Source of the DNA: Porites lobata
Lineage: Eukaryota; Cnidaria; Anthozoa; Scleractinia; Poritidae
Length of the DNA stretch: 64,000 nt
Assembly: GCA_942486035.1 (NCBI GenBank)
Contig: CALNXK010000309.1
Coordinates: 236,001 to 300,000 of the forward strand
Direction: 5' to 3'
The notes beneath the pieces were generated by a model, which was not told the origin of the DNA, searched no databases, and saw only the letters and a list, made by a program, of their open reading frames with translations. Below are positions 33,673 through 46,300 of this stretch, piece by piece (the stretch's first letter is position 1; every line of letters begins with the position of its first letter). A program made the position numbers and the translations under genes.

Positions 33673-36600
33673 CAGGGTTGTCACTAAGGGCCGGGGGCCG
33701 GAGATTTCCCCCGGCTACTCAGAGCATGGCCCCCGGCTACTTTAGATTAAACCAAAAGAGCACACCAGACTATCCATCAAACTAAATGCAAGTTTCATCT
33801 GCAGCAGGTTTAAATAATTTTGAAATACTCGCGTGCAAAAACTAAGAAATGTCGGAAAAAGACATCTGACTTAGACGAGCAAAACAACTAGTTTGCACGT
33901 GCATCACGCTTTTTTGTACATTTCTTTGCCGTTACTGCACGACTACGACGTCAAAATCTTGTTTCACGTTTTACGGAGGACGTAAACAAGCGACGACAAA
34001 CTTTTCTTTCTCTTTCTAAACTAGAGTGCGGTCCCAAAGAAATCAACTCCAGAGAAATTGGCCTACGTAAGCTATTCTAAGAGAATTGAAATAAACGTGA
34101 CAAAGTTGGAAAAAACGCCAATTCATTTTAGTCATTTTAAAAGTGACGTTTTCGCTGCCGTCACCTTTGTCGATGCTAAAAGTTTCAACCGTTGTGTTGG
34201 CTTTTTGTTGAACATGTCGAAGAAGTGGCAAAGGAATCTGCACTCTTTGTTCACGATGAAAGACCTGAGCAGATCTCTGTTGACATCACAGAAGAAGTTG
34301 AGGCTTCATCCGAGCATTAAATCTCCCTGATGCTGATGTTGATGATAATGAGGATTATGATGAAGGCTTTGAAGATGAAGACTATGACTGATTGCTATGT
34401 TTAATAAATTGACATTTAAGTGACCAGGTCTACATTTAGCTTTAGGAATCGAGTATATAAAATAACGCACGGTCAACGGGAAATGTTCGATCATTTTCCG
34501 CAGGTCATGATCACATCCTCTCAGTTCTACTTCCAAGAAGTTATATATAAAAGGGAAGTTTAGCATTAGCATTACTTTTGCATTCTTCTCCTTGAGTCTC
34601 GTTTTGACATCTCAGCGTCGTTTATAAAGTATTAGCCTTGTCCGTTTTAAACGCTTTTCTGTAGGTCAGTTTCTTCGAATGTTAAGTGATGTTTCGTTCA
34701 TAAATTCGAGACCACTAATGTTACCAGTTGTGCAGTTTAGTTTTGCCATATTTTATCCCGCGATTTTTCGTACGTTACGCTAGTTGTTTTGCCTTATCAT
34801 ACTTTTATTTTTCCACAAACCATAGTAACCTTACGTTTATGATCCTTTTTCGTACATTCATCGTCCGCTTGTCTTCTTTCCGCTTCTCCGTGGGTTAATT
34901 CATTTGTCATATTAGTTTTACTTTTGTTTTCCGTAAGTTGTTTCGTTCTTACGTATAACTAAATGAGGATTTACAATTGGTTTTACAGCGCATGTTAATT
35001 CAGTTGCACCATACAGGGCTGCAAATAACGGACAGCAGGTTGCCGGTCATGATGACCGGCCAAATATTTTTAAGCCCGGACAAACCCCGATTCTGGCCGG
35101 TCAAATAATGAATACTAATAAATTTTTTTTGCCTAAGGAATATCCAATTATGCTGGCAATAGATCGTTATTACTACATTGACGTTCACATTTTTGACAGC
35201 AAATTGGTGAAAAATGCATTCGCACGTTGTAGAGTTCCTTTCCGCGGTTTTCGCGTTTTCGTGTTACGTTCTACCTTGAGTATCATTGCATGGCGGTGTC
35301 TGAAGTCTCTTGAGGTAAAAAGTGAAGTTTAAATCCTTTTCAAACTCCCAAGGTTCAGGAAATGGAATACACATACAGTTCAGCAACCTTTAGAAATTAC
35401 GAAAAAAAAAAACAAAAAAATTGGGTTATTTTACAAAATCTGCACACGCTTGTTTTACGTTGATGTTCCGAAATGAACATCGGTGAAACTTGATCTTTTT
35501 CCTTGCCTGGCACGTGATCGAAAGTCACTTCCTCAAAGAAGAATCGTCGTTGATATTTTCGGCAAAGACGTTGATTTGCATTGGCGAGAAGTTTGTTCCA
35601 CAAACAGCGTGTTGATGATCAGAAGTCAATAAATAAATTTGGGTCATCGCGCAACATTTTATCGCGAAGGGCTCAAATGTCAACAGAAATTTGCATAAAG
35701 TTGTTTACAAGAACGAGAATCTAGCGCCGCGATAGACGACGACCTTCCCTCTTGAGTAGCTTAAATTTTTATCAGACCATTCTGGAATCGAGTCTGCAAA
35801 CGAGATTCATGTTCGACATAAAAGAAATTATTATTAATCGATGCGCTAACATTTATTCCCGGAGAAACACAGGACGACCTGTTGAGAATTGCAATCGATT
35901 TGCCTGAATTCCTTCGAATTCCCAAAGAAGTGAAGAAGGTCACATTGCTGATTACAGCAAAGCCGAAAGTACAGTACGACTTGCAACGTTGCGTTACTTT
36001 TTAACTCAGTTTGTTATTCACTTTGTTGCGTTTCATTATGACATGACGACATGAAATTAATTTATTGCGGTGTTCTTTTTCTTAGAAGGGTTTAGTGCAA
36101 AGCAGCAAAAAACGCCAAAGAAAAAAGAAATCATTGCAGCGTTATAGAGCATTAAGCGACAACTCTATTGAAAATAAAATGTTTATATCCAAAAATGACC
36201 GGTCAAAATGTCCGGCAAGACCAGAGTTTGACCGGTCAAGTCCACGATCAGGCCGGACGTTGTCCGTTGACCGGCCGTTATTTGCAGCCCTGCCATATAA
36301 GAATCGATTGTCCTTTCCACATTTTTAACATTTGTTAAGTATCGTGACCAGCATGCGCCTTGTCTACGTGAAGATAAGACTGCACGGATAACGTGACCGG
36401 TGCTTACCTGTCATTTTTTTTCAGACCTGGTGCTTACATGTATATTCCCATTTGGCGGCCAATAAAAAAACCCTCTAACGAGCCTTTGCGTAAAGTAAAA
36501 ACTTGTTATTTTAGTGTCTCAGAATGTTGAAGTTTTCTTTGATAAAGATGTGATCATCATAAAACCGCTAAAGATAGCTGTACCCTTGATGAAGATTGCT

Positions 36601-36748
36601 TTTTGGGGGCGGTAATGCCTTTTGGAAAACGGCAGACGTTGCACTTAAAAAACTTCTTAAAGGGGGGTGGATGCTCCATGACTGCTTGCGACCTCCCCGG
36701 CTACTAACAACAAATAACCGGCAACTTGAAATCTTAGTGACAACCCTG
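33673..36748. mobile_element. DNA transposon (outer), CAGGGTTGTCACTAAG ends
   Basis: Termini CAGGGTTGTCACTAAG at 33673 and its reverse complement ending at 36748 are perfect over 16 bases and flanked by the 5-bp direct repeat TAATG (33668-33672 and 36749-36753). Subterminal sequence near the left end carries GGCCCCCGGCTACTTT, and the right end carries CTCCCCGGCTAC in direct orientation. Total length is 3076 bp, or about 1.79 kb once the nested element is removed. Short frames inside (for example 34058-34330) show no transposase motif. Termini and short duplication fit hAT-type elements of the 5-bp class; the family is inferred. Confidence 0.85.
35014..36292. mobile_element. DNA transposon (nested), CAGGGCTGCAAATAACGG ends
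   Basis: Termini CAGGGCTGCAAATAACGG and reverse complement (ending 36292) are perfect over 18 bases, flanked by the direct repeat CCATA (35009-35013 and 36293-36297). Subterminal ACCGGTCA/TGACCGGC words recur at both ends, likely transposase-binding repeats. The 1279-bp element interrupts the outer transposon and so is younger. It contains small frames but no complete transposase. Confidence 0.88.
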
Positions 36749-36753
36749 TAATG

Positions 36754-37404
36754 GAAGATGACTCGAACTATTGCTGGTTGTGCACTGTACGACTCGATCA
36801 ATTTATCGCTTTCATGGCCCGCTACGCATTTTTTTCTCTCTCTTCTCCATGCTGAAAATACCACAAAAGGCTTATTTTCATAAACACTTTGAAGTATTCT
36901 TTTTCACAGCTGACAGCTATACCTGCATAAAAAGCTGTATTCAAGTTTCTGTTCAAATGCATTAATATTAAGCTTAATTTGTAAATTTTGCTCATCTTCG
37001 ATTCAAAGCTTATTTTATTGATTTTTTCTGTATTTTCCGGAACTGTCAGTTGCGAATAGCTCAAAATTTTAGTGAAACTGGATTATACAAAACAAGTATG
37101 GGCAAATATCGACAGATAGAAACTTATTTTAAATATGTGATGACGTCTGAATGAAGTGAACAATAAATCCACTTTGTTTACAAGTTATTTCAAAAATGTC
37201 TTCTCCTAGAATTTTTATTGGTTTGTCAGCGTAATGATCTAAGAAATATTAGCTATGTAAGAACTCACGTGCCAAATTTAAGAGTTGTAAAGTCAATTGC
37301 GACGCCAAGGCTTTTCTCGAATTATTCTCCACGCTTTGGCTTTATTGGGTGCGTCCTAGCTATCTCAGACTGCAATGACAGTAAACTAGGATATCGTGTT
37401 TTAA
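36754..37404. other. Non-coding spacer
   Basis: AT-rich; open frames under 105 codons without motifs. A (TTA)n run near 37445-37462 lies at the start of the next duplicated segment. No gene supported. Confidence 0.4.
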
Positions 37405-38880
37405 AGCAGTCTTTTAGAAAGGCATTTAATTTTTATAATTTTTTTTATTATTATTATTATTACAGAACCTCAGTCTGTGGCACCCAAATTAAATTAGAAA
37501 CTATATTTAGTCAAAGAGACTTTCCCCTATAACTATCATCTGCTTTTGCATTCCTTTACTTTGTAAATGATTCAAAAACATTTCGTCTAAGCAAGGCCCC
37601 TTTCTACAAACATCGCTGTAAGATTGCCTGTCCATGATAAGATCAATAATGCGCAAACAATGTCTACGTAATCAGGGGCACCCAACGAGAATATAGTTCA
37701 ATACCACTTAAGCTTAAACATAGCATTGTTGAACGTGTTTTAGTATTTAACCGGTAGATATAGGCATATTTATATCCCCTAAAAATTTTTTATCTGTCCG
37801 GATTTCCTAGCTGAAAGTCTAGTGATTCGAAAATTATAGGGATCAAAACTTACCTTTTCGAAAATTTCAGTCAGAAAAAAGGCTCCCGGAAATTCTAGGT
37901 GACCTTTTTAGGGTAAAAATCCGTTAAAAATGGAATTTTTTAGAAGTTCGAAAATCCTAGGAGAGGCAGGCAAACAAGAAATTTTACAACAAATGTTCCG
38001 AAAATTCTAGATCTCAAATCGTCTTCCGAAGAGATATTTTCCGAAAATTAACGTTGCTTGCCCCTGACACCATAATGACAAACCTTTATCAATAGTTACT
38101 CAGTCGATTTGTGTTCTTGTGTCGCGTCAAGCATGTCTATAATTAAGGGAAAAAGAACACAGTCCGTTATTTGCTTCAGATCATTCATTCTTTCAACTAA
38201 ACGGATCACTTTGCACCATACTACAAAACTCACTTGTCTATGCTGTCCGAGGATAAACTGTAGAACTGACTCATGAACAAAACAATCTGCAACAGACAGC
38301 ATGAAATAATAAAACATACAGAGAGTAGATACCAATAAAGCCAAATTTGATTGATGCACATTCAATGGTTCACTACACTTTTGACAGAAACTTCCTGTGT
38401 TATTGTGAATGGCTTTTGCATTGGACACCTTATGATGAACAAAATATAATAATTAAAAAAACAACTTAAATTTACTGTCCTCTTTTAAGATGAGTAAATG
38501 ATAGAAATCGTCAACAACTTACTTGTCAAAACATCATACACTTATAACAAATAGTAAAACCAATTCTAACAGGCTAAAAAACACTGCAGTTAGGAATCTG
38601 TTAGCAAGCATGCATATAATGAGGGGGTTACCCCTTACTATCCAACCGTGGCTTAATCCGAATTATTCACCGATTTGCATTTTAAGTTACCGTATTCCTC
38701 GAATAATAGCTAGGGGCGATTATTTCTTTTTTCGCACACTTTTTTCGCATCACATTACACTTACACTTGACAGAGATGGGATAAAAGGGAAATATTTAAT
38801 GTCAACCTGCATCCTCTTTCTTTTACCCTTTTCTACAGCTTTTAGCAAGGTTTGAATACTTCTGCTAAAGAAGCCGAATT
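37405..38880. repeat. Duplicated segment, copy A (second copy at 50277-51830)
   Basis: Shared landmarks in the same order and orientation include AGTCTTTTAGAAAGG, CAGAACCTCAGTCTGTGGCA, TGCCTGTCCATGATAAGATC, CTCAGTCGATTTGTGTTCTT, TGATTGATGCACATTCAATG, TTACTTGTCAAAA and ACCCCTTACTATCCAACCGT. Copy A has a 394-bp insert (37673-38066) missing from copy B. A 110-codon minus-strand frame (38096-38428, with FCQKCSEPLNVHQ) is partly preserved in copy B but broken there, suggesting an old coding fragment carried by the repeat. Confidence 0.85.
37673..38066. mobile_element. 394-bp MITE, CAGGGGCA ends, inside copy A
   Basis: The left end CAGGGGCACCCAACG pairs with the right end CGTTGCTTGCCCCTG (two mismatches). 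Copy B of the surrounding segment lacks this sequence near 50543-50580, supporting insertion. The interior is rich in CGAAAAT and TTCTAG words. No clean target duplication was found. Confidence 0.7.
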
Positions 38881-38888
38881 CGCACTGG

Positions 38889-39823
38889 CAGGGGGTTCAT
38901 TAAGGTTTTGAACAGGAGGGCAACTGAGTTTGACACCCGGGCAAAGAATTGGCAAGGCCCGGAGGGCCTTGCCCTCTAGGGGGGTCCGGGGGCATGCTCC
39001 CCCGGAAAATTTTGAAATTCTATAGTCCTAAGGATGTGTTTTCCTGCATTTTGAAGCTGCAGACAATGACTTTCAACAACCAAAAAAAGATAACTTTTCT
39101 AGACAATTTAATCATGATTTGACACCAATACCCACCACACAAATTGGACTTTTTGGTTCTCTTTTAATAGCTCTGCTCGTAATAAGCTTTACTCAAATTC
39201 ACCGTCAGCATCTGAGCCGTAATCAACTTATCTTTAAAATTTCAATGACTAGACGGGAGGAGCACTGTTTTAACGTGAACGCACCGAAAATTAATTCATT
39301 GGCGTAAACCATAAGACGAATAAAAATCACGCTTCGCTTCGTTGAACATGATGATTAAGCCATTCAATATATACAGGCAAGTAAAAGGTTAAATCACAAA
39401 GAAGTCTACTCATCTCTTGGTCTTTTCTCTACTGGAGGCCCTTTGGTTGAAGCCGAAAAATAATACGCTATCGAACGCGTTCTTTTCTGGGCCGCCATGC
39501 TCACGTGCTCGCAACACTGATACATTTCAGGTGGTCGTTTATGAAGCACAGTTCTTTTCGCAATGTGTTATGGGGCGATTCTTGTTTTTAACACACAAAG
39601 AACGAGGGGATTTCATGCCGCGTGTAATAAAGTGGAAATTGCACGGCAAAGTATGTTTTACACTCGATAAGACTCATCAAGAAATGGGCACGATTGTAAC
39701 TTAAAACTGTTATTGATCGTTCCTTGTATTAAAAAGAAGTTCTTTGAGATGTAAAGCAGCCGGGCAAAGTCGTGTTCACAGCCGGTCAATTTGCCCGGTG
39801 CCCGGCCCTTAATGAACCCCCTG
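38889..39823 (-). mobile_element. 935-bp non-autonomous DNA transposon, copy 2 (inverted)
   Basis: Same length and almost identical sequence to 22329-23263, in the opposite orientation. Termini CAGGGGGTTCATTAAGG and complement are intact. Perfect 6-bp flanking repeats CACTGG lie at 38883-38888 and 39824-39829, a convincing target duplication. The conserved 95-codon frame (39417-39704) differs from copy 1 by one residue. Such similarity implies recent mobility by a transposase supplied elsewhere. Confidence 0.9.
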
Positions 39824-39829
39824 CACTGG

Positions 39830-40286
39830 AGCAGAGTCAATGCTTGAGTTAACTTTTGACAATTAAATAATAATTTCCTGTGTACAGTGTAAAAGTGAAT
39901 CATATTGATCACCAAACTGAATCGATCCACCTACGCCGGTTGGCAACAACACGGACAACACCATAACAATGAATTTCAGAACTCAGATCGACCATCAATT
40001 TTGTTTAAAAAAAAGCCCCTATGCTTCCATACTACCCCTCTCCCCACGACTTATTATTGATCTTTTGGGTCGACCCCAAAAAATTTAGAAGGGTTTGTAT
40101 GGAGTTTTTTAAGTATAACTGGGCTACGATCTCAGAGAAAATTTGCCCCGAAATGCTCATTTTTGGCGAGTAGGCCTCTTGGACATTGTTCTTTCAGAAT
40201 ATCCTGACAAATCCCATAATTTCAGAAATTTAATTTTTATGACGTCACACTTTAGTACTTCACTACAGTAATCTAGCATATCTCGT
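39830..40286. other. Non-coding flank left of the 10-kb element
   Basis: No gene. It contains TTTTTATGACGTCACACTTTAG near 40230, reminiscent of MITE sequence, but no paired arm was seen. The start of the long inverted repeat follows at 40287. Confidence 0.4.
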
Positions 40287-40970
40287 TTTAAGAGCCAATG
40301 TCGGAAAATATCGCGAATCTCAAATCAGTTCCAAAAATTCCAATTTTGGCTGATACCACCCAAACATCCCTTTAGGGAAAGTCTTTCAAGAAATGATATT
40401 AAGAAATCCCCAAGCGCTTTACATTTTGAGAATTTTAGAAAAGTTCCAAAATTCGCAAAAAATACATTTTTTAATTCAGAAAATGGGTGCAAATTTCAAC
40501 AGATTTCAACGAAACAGTACAAGCGCGCAAAAGCTCCTATTGACTTGATATTGCTCATGTATTTAGCAGACATCCACAGCTTTAAGACCGCGTAAAAAGG
40601 TTTTGCAAAATTACTATTTTAATATAGTTTCTGGCTTTTATTGTGTGCGCTCTGATTGTGTGTTGCTTTGGCCGTCAAAAAAACGCCCAACTTCAACCGT
40701 CAAAAGTCGATCCTGGTATGTCACAAATTGAAAAAAATACTATACCAAACGAAAAACCTGTTATTCTTTTAATTACACCTGAAGTTTTAGGTCTGCGAAT
40801 TTAAACGCTTGCGAGAAATAAAATTTTAACTTGTGCCCCCCAAGTCGCCTGTCCGCGACAAGAACGGGAATGTAAACAAAGGAAACATATGCAAATCGAG
40901 TAGAAAATCAAACGGAAGTTATAGTTAGTACATCAAAGCGCAAAAAATTGATGAAAATTCCGTTATCTAA
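40287..40970 (+). repeat. Left terminal inverted repeat of the 10-kb element
   Basis: It pairs with 49602-50276. It contains direct and inverted short words (CAAAATT, TTTTAGAA) that could be transposase sites. No coding frame. Between this arm and the gene (40971-41861) I see only non-coding sequence that presumably holds the promoter. Confidence 0.85.
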
Positions 40971-42599
40971 TCAATTATTGGTACCTGGGAAGCTACTAAA
41001 GCGTAATTGTTCATCGAATAATCTAAAACAAGGAAAAAAATAAAAAAGAGTGATGGGCCAAATGCAATTGCTCACAAATTTTGATCGGGTAAATTCCCGG
41101 TACTGAAGTAACAGGCGTTCGGTCTATCAATCATTTCTGTCAACTTCAAAACCCCATTGGCCAAACTATGTCAGGAAAAAAAAGTTACTTAGATAAAAAT
41201 GAACTATGAAATCCAAGTCAAAACTATTGTAAATCCGGACCTCTCAACAAAATGGAATTACAGCGGCTATCAAGACCACAAACAAACACTAAGCGGACCG
41301 TAATAATTGTTTCCCAAATAAAAGAGATTGTTCGTGCCCAAAGCCAAAAGGCTTTAAGATGCAAGTATTTCAAAGCAAACATTTACAATAATGGTGAACA
41401 CACCTTCCTGAAGGGTCCTCAACAGACATCCACCTTTAAGCTTTGAGATTACGAAACACGAATATTGGTTTTCGACGTTCGTCCAGGATTTGTAGAAACT
41501 ACTGTAATACCCTCCACCCAGTCACAGTGTTAGCAAGTGTTCATATCTTTCTCGTGATGTAAGGCTCTTAAGGTTACCTGAATAAAATGACTTTAAACTA
41601 GCGACTAACTGAAAATTGTAATCTGTAGTATACGTCCGTAAAAAGATTTCGGCGCCAAATGTTGGTTCTCCTAACTTGGTGTCAAGTTACGTGTATGGTG
41701 ATTTGAATAAATTACTCTGCAGCCGCTCACGCAATCTTTCCCGTGTACACGTAATCACCTAATTCTGTACAGTATGTCGAAATCTAAAAAGAACTGCCTT
41801 GCATAATCGACACATCGTATAACCTACAGCGTGTATAACGAACGTGCGTGGAAAGAAAAAAATGTTGTGTACTTTTTCGACTCTTGTTGATGGAAATTTT
41901 AAATGCGGTGTTAGCCAGGAATATCCTGGTCAATACGAATGTATACCTCTTGGTAAATGCGAACGAGAGATCACGAGACATCTGGAAATGTATGGCCTCA
42001 GTGAAGATCCATCGTTGGAAAGTGAAAGGAAACTGCTACTAGCTCGTGCAGGTCAGTAAACGACAAGTGGTTGAATTTTACTTTGTTTTGATGTTCTGTC
42101 AGCACCTAACACAATTCTAATTCCGAAGGTTTTTTCTAATCAGGAATTTTTTCGCCGGATGTGTCTCATGACCTTATAACTATATGTCCCCGTCATCGGG
42201 CGGAATATGGTATAAGATGGAGAACAGGGAAAACTATGTGTTCGGTTCCAAGCCCAATGATCGCACATAAGTCAGCAAAAGTAAAAGGAACACGCAGAAT
42301 AAGCAGTCAACTATCTTCACTTATTTTGAAGGAAACAGGCCAGCTAATTGTTGTTGGATCGCGTAAGTGATTTTTACGTTATGTCTTGTAATTTTACTGA
42401 AATTCTTAGGAGAGATTGAACGGTCTGACTCTGTTAGTAACAAACAGCGGCTGGGTAAGGAAGTGATGGAATACAGGGGTGGTTTATTCACCAGCTGGAA
42501 GTTCGGGGTTTGTTTTTGATTCTCGGCCGCATGACCTTCAACTTCCTGCGCTTGAGCTTTTGCACATTGCATTTGAGTTCTTTATGGAAAACTGATACC

Positions 42600-42710
42600 A
42601 AGTTCAGGAGCCCATAAGAAGAACCCCATCTCTATTAAGCCACCCCTCAGGGGGGTAAGTCCCCCATCTCTATTAAGCCACCCCTAGGGGCCTTAATCGA
42701 GGATTTTCTA
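42600..42710. repeat. Short tandem duplication in transposase intron 2
   Basis: The words CCCATCTCTATTAAGCCACC occur at about 42627 and 42663, each followed by CCT(C)AGGGG. Intron 3 has another local C-rich duplication (CCACCCAACCTCCCCGC twice, about 43010-43050). Both look like replication slippage. Confidence 0.7.
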
Positions 42711-43091
42711 ACATACTATTATTTCACATTAGCTATTTGCTCGACTTGCTTTGGACATCTGACGAGGGAAGAGGAAAAACGTCTAGTGGGCGCTGGAGCA
42801 ATAGAGAAGGGATCAGAAGGACCTAAGGAAGCTAAAGCTGAAGAGGAGAAGTTAGAAGGATCTGTGGAAAGTGGGGATGAAGTAAAGAATTTAGAAGGAA
42901 TCTTGGAAACTGGTGATACAAGGCTGGTATGTTGATAAGCCCATAAAATAGGTTATTTACTCAAAATATTTCTCCGTTATTGATTGACTCAAACCCCCCC
43001 GCCCCTACCCCCACCCAACCTCCCCGCCCCCACCCCCACCCAACCTCCCCGCTTATTCTTTGTAAAAAGCAAACATTGACGACGATTGTGA

Positions 43092-43319
43092 TATCTGGAA
43101 AAAGATGTCAATATCACAGGAAAGACGCCAGAAAAAGAAAGGTCAATTGAGAATTACTGGGGTCGAGTCGAGGTTGCCACTAAGCGTAAGCCAGTTCCTG
43201 TAACGCATGAAGCACCAAAAGAAATGATTTTAGGCAGACCGAGGAAGGTGAATTCGGCCGAGGCTGAAAGGCTGAACTTCAACCCAATCAAACTTAAAGA
43301 AGCAAAAAGCTGTGAATAA
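43092..43319 (+). CDS. Possible alternative exon with AT-hook-like motif
   Basis: In the intron between exons 3 and 4, a 75-codon open stretch encodes a lysine-rich peptide with SIENYWGRVEVATKRKPVP and ILGRPRKVNSAEAERLNF, ending SCE-stop. GRPRK resembles an AT-hook core. Its composition is protein-like and it could end a short isoform made from exons 1-3. I could not fix an acceptor, so it may also be a remnant of another coding unit. It follows a C-rich tandem stretch at about 42990-43055. Confidence 0.35.
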   Translation, partial: YLEKDVNITGKTPEKERSIENYWGRVEVATKRKPVPVTHEAPKEMILGRPRKVNSAEAERLNFNPIKLKEAKSCE

Positions 43320-46300
43320 AGTGCCATCAAACGAGCAAATTGTTCACCTGCGTCTTCGATGCGTTTTTTTTTTTTCAAACTGTATTATCCTCTTATCCTT
43401 ACAAAATCGAAAAATGCGGCAAACTGGTTTAAACTGTAATGGGAATTAAAAGGATTCTCTAATTTTTTATTTATTTTAAATGTGTAGGAAACTGAGGAGT
43501 CGACATCTGCAGACAGTGATGTCTCTAGTGCTGTCCTTGGTGCATTAAGCAAGTTAGAAATTGCCGATGAGGCCTTTTTAAGCCCTGAAACCAGGAGCAC
43601 AACGTCTACTCAAAGCGATGAAATTGTTCCCTCCCAAGCAACAGCCGCAGAAATGCAGCGTAGCCTTCTGAATGAGTTCTTGGTGGCTTGGAATATACCG
43701 CCGCTTCAAAGAAAATGGTTGGAGTTTAGCGGTTGCAGTGAATCCACTAAACAAAGGTATACAAGAAGATCAAGCGACTTCGTAGCTGCAGTGCTAAAAA
43801 CAATTTCTCCCAAAGACGCTGGCCTTATTTGGAGAGCCATGACATCAACAGCTTCCATGAATAAGTTGCTTGGTATTGAAGATATCTCACAAGCAGATCA
43901 GCGTTACCTAGAAGCCCTAACAGAAGCGTATAATAATGCCGATAGCTGGGATACCCGCCGACAAATCCTTTCTGTAATGACTGGTGTTGCTGGTTTAAAA
44001 ATTTTAGCCACTTTCATTCCAGGGCTAACAAGGTACCGGTACTCTATGGCAAATCTGCACCGCCTTCAGTTTGGTCGAGAGGCACCTATACCTCCTCGGG
44101 TGTCAACAAGAATAAAAGTAGATCTAAAACAGTTAGATCATTTTCTGTGCTTTATCACAAGCCCACACTTAGTACAAGATCTTCCGTTCGGACAGAAACA
44201 GTTGACTCTTTCGACGGGTGAAGTCATTAAAGTCCCCAACGTGATAAGAACCATGATACCTCAACGAATCGTGCGTCAATATACTCAGTACTGTCAAGAG
44301 ACTGGCTTTAAGCCTTTTAGTCAAAGCACGATGTTGCGCGTTTTGTCTCAATGCAGTGCGTCAGTAAGAAAGTCTCTTTAGGGACTCGATTACTATGCCG
44401 CGGATGGTACACGAGCATTTGATGACCTGATATCGCTGGTGCGTAAAATAAATGAAGTGGAAAGTGACATGGATTGGGAAAGACGAATGATCGAGTCGCT
44501 CAAAGCTGCTAAGCTTTATCTAAAAGGAGACTACAAGGTATGTTTTAAGCAAACAGAAAAATTTGATGGTTAATGCATCAATAAATTTGGAGTATTGATA
44601 AGTATAGGTACATTTCACCTCAGTTCCCGCCTAATCGTTAGTTACCTATAAGATACTGGAGACATCATTGTTTAGAAACATTGTAATTTGTAACGAGTGA
44701 AACAAAATAGTCTTTTGTTACAAGAACCAAAGCGCTTCTACCCTGGAAGAGACTTTTCTTGCCTGGTTTCCGGTTTCTGTAAAGCCTTAACAGTGAGCCG
44801 CATTTTTCTCAAGACTTCGGCCGTCGGCCGACGCCGAGGATTCCCGCAGGCCCTCCGCGCGCGGAAAAAAACCCTGGTACCCAGGGTAATGCACTTCTTG
44901 TTGGCACATTAATTATATCAATAGGTGAGGTAAGCTTGAGTATCGCTATATCCTCATCCCATGTGGGAAAACGTTTGTGTGAAAAGCGTATAACTTGGGT
45001 AGCAAGCACATACAGGCGCAAAAAATATGAACCGCTGTTGTGGAGTGTAGGTGATCGCCCGAAATAAGTTGATTAAATGAGGCTTATTGCTTTTGCAATG
45101 AATTGATTTGTTTGCAGGTGCATTTGGAGAAGGAAGCTAGCATACCAGATCACTGTGTAGCGTTTTCATTGAGCGATGCTAGCAATCCAGACTACCAGGT
45201 GTAGTGCCAACACAATCACGAAGATATCTGTGAGCAGTGTGAAGCGCTAAACGAAACTTTAAGGGAAATTGACAGTCGCATTAACTGTTGCCATTTTTCA
45301 TCTGATGACGAGCGTGAAGAAGCGATTTACATTATGCAGTCATCGAAGCTTGCCATCCGTTCATGGCAGTGCCACATATTACGATCATTTAACCAAGACC
45401 AAGCGCGACTGGACTTTCTTGACCTTCTTGACAATGAGACAGTACTCATTGTCAACGACTGGGCGATGAAGTTTCTACCACAGAGGTACCGAGAATCGCA
45501 GTCTGACTGGTTCGGAAAGCGTGGCATATCTTGGCACATTTCCGTGGTCTATAGAAGATCTGACAGTCAGTTACAGTGGCAAGGATATGTTCACATCATC
45601 CAGTCATGCAGTCAGGACAGTACCTCTGTGATATCAATCATGCAGGATGTGCTTCGCTCTATCAAATCCGAGTATCCAAACGTAACGAAGGCCTATTTTC
45701 GGCAGGACAACGCTGGATGCTATCATTCGTCCGCAACGATCCTTGCGTGCCCTGTAGTTTCGAGTTCTACAGGAGTCCAGATCAGACGCATTGATTTCAG
45801 TGATCCACAAGGCGGTAAGGGAGCTGCAGATCGCCTTGCAGCCACATGTAAGGCTCACGTGCGCATTTTCATCAATGAAGGCCATGATGTCACGAATGCC
45901 ACTCAATTAAAAGACGCTCTTGTCTCACATGGAGTAATTGATGGCGTCCGCGTAGCGTGTCTGGCTGCAATCACAACGGCATCACCAATCAGCGAACCAG
46001 CGAAGATCCACAATGTCAGTAAACTCAACAACTTTGAGTTTACAGAAGGTGATATCAAAGCATGGAGGGCATATGACATTGGCAGAGGAAAAGAAATCAA
46101 AGCCGATACCTCGACAACAGGTAACGCACAGTCTTGAAGTTTTTGTTTTTGTTGTTTGTATTTGGGACTGCCGACTATTTTAAATTTTCATTAAAAAAAC
46201 TTAAGGATAGCTAAGAAACCCCTACGTAACCGGGAAGATCAACTCAAAAGCAATAAGAGCAATGGAAAAAATAATACCAATATAGCAATACATACAAAGC

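Noticed and set aside
34058..34330. 90-codon frame inside the outer transposon as a transposase
   Set aside because: No catalytic motif and far too short; at most a remnant.
38096..38428. 110-codon minus-strand frame with FCQKCSEPLNVHQ as a real gene
   Set aside because: It lies in a duplicated segment, the second copy is disrupted, and no domain or splice structure is visible. Kept only as part of the repeat.
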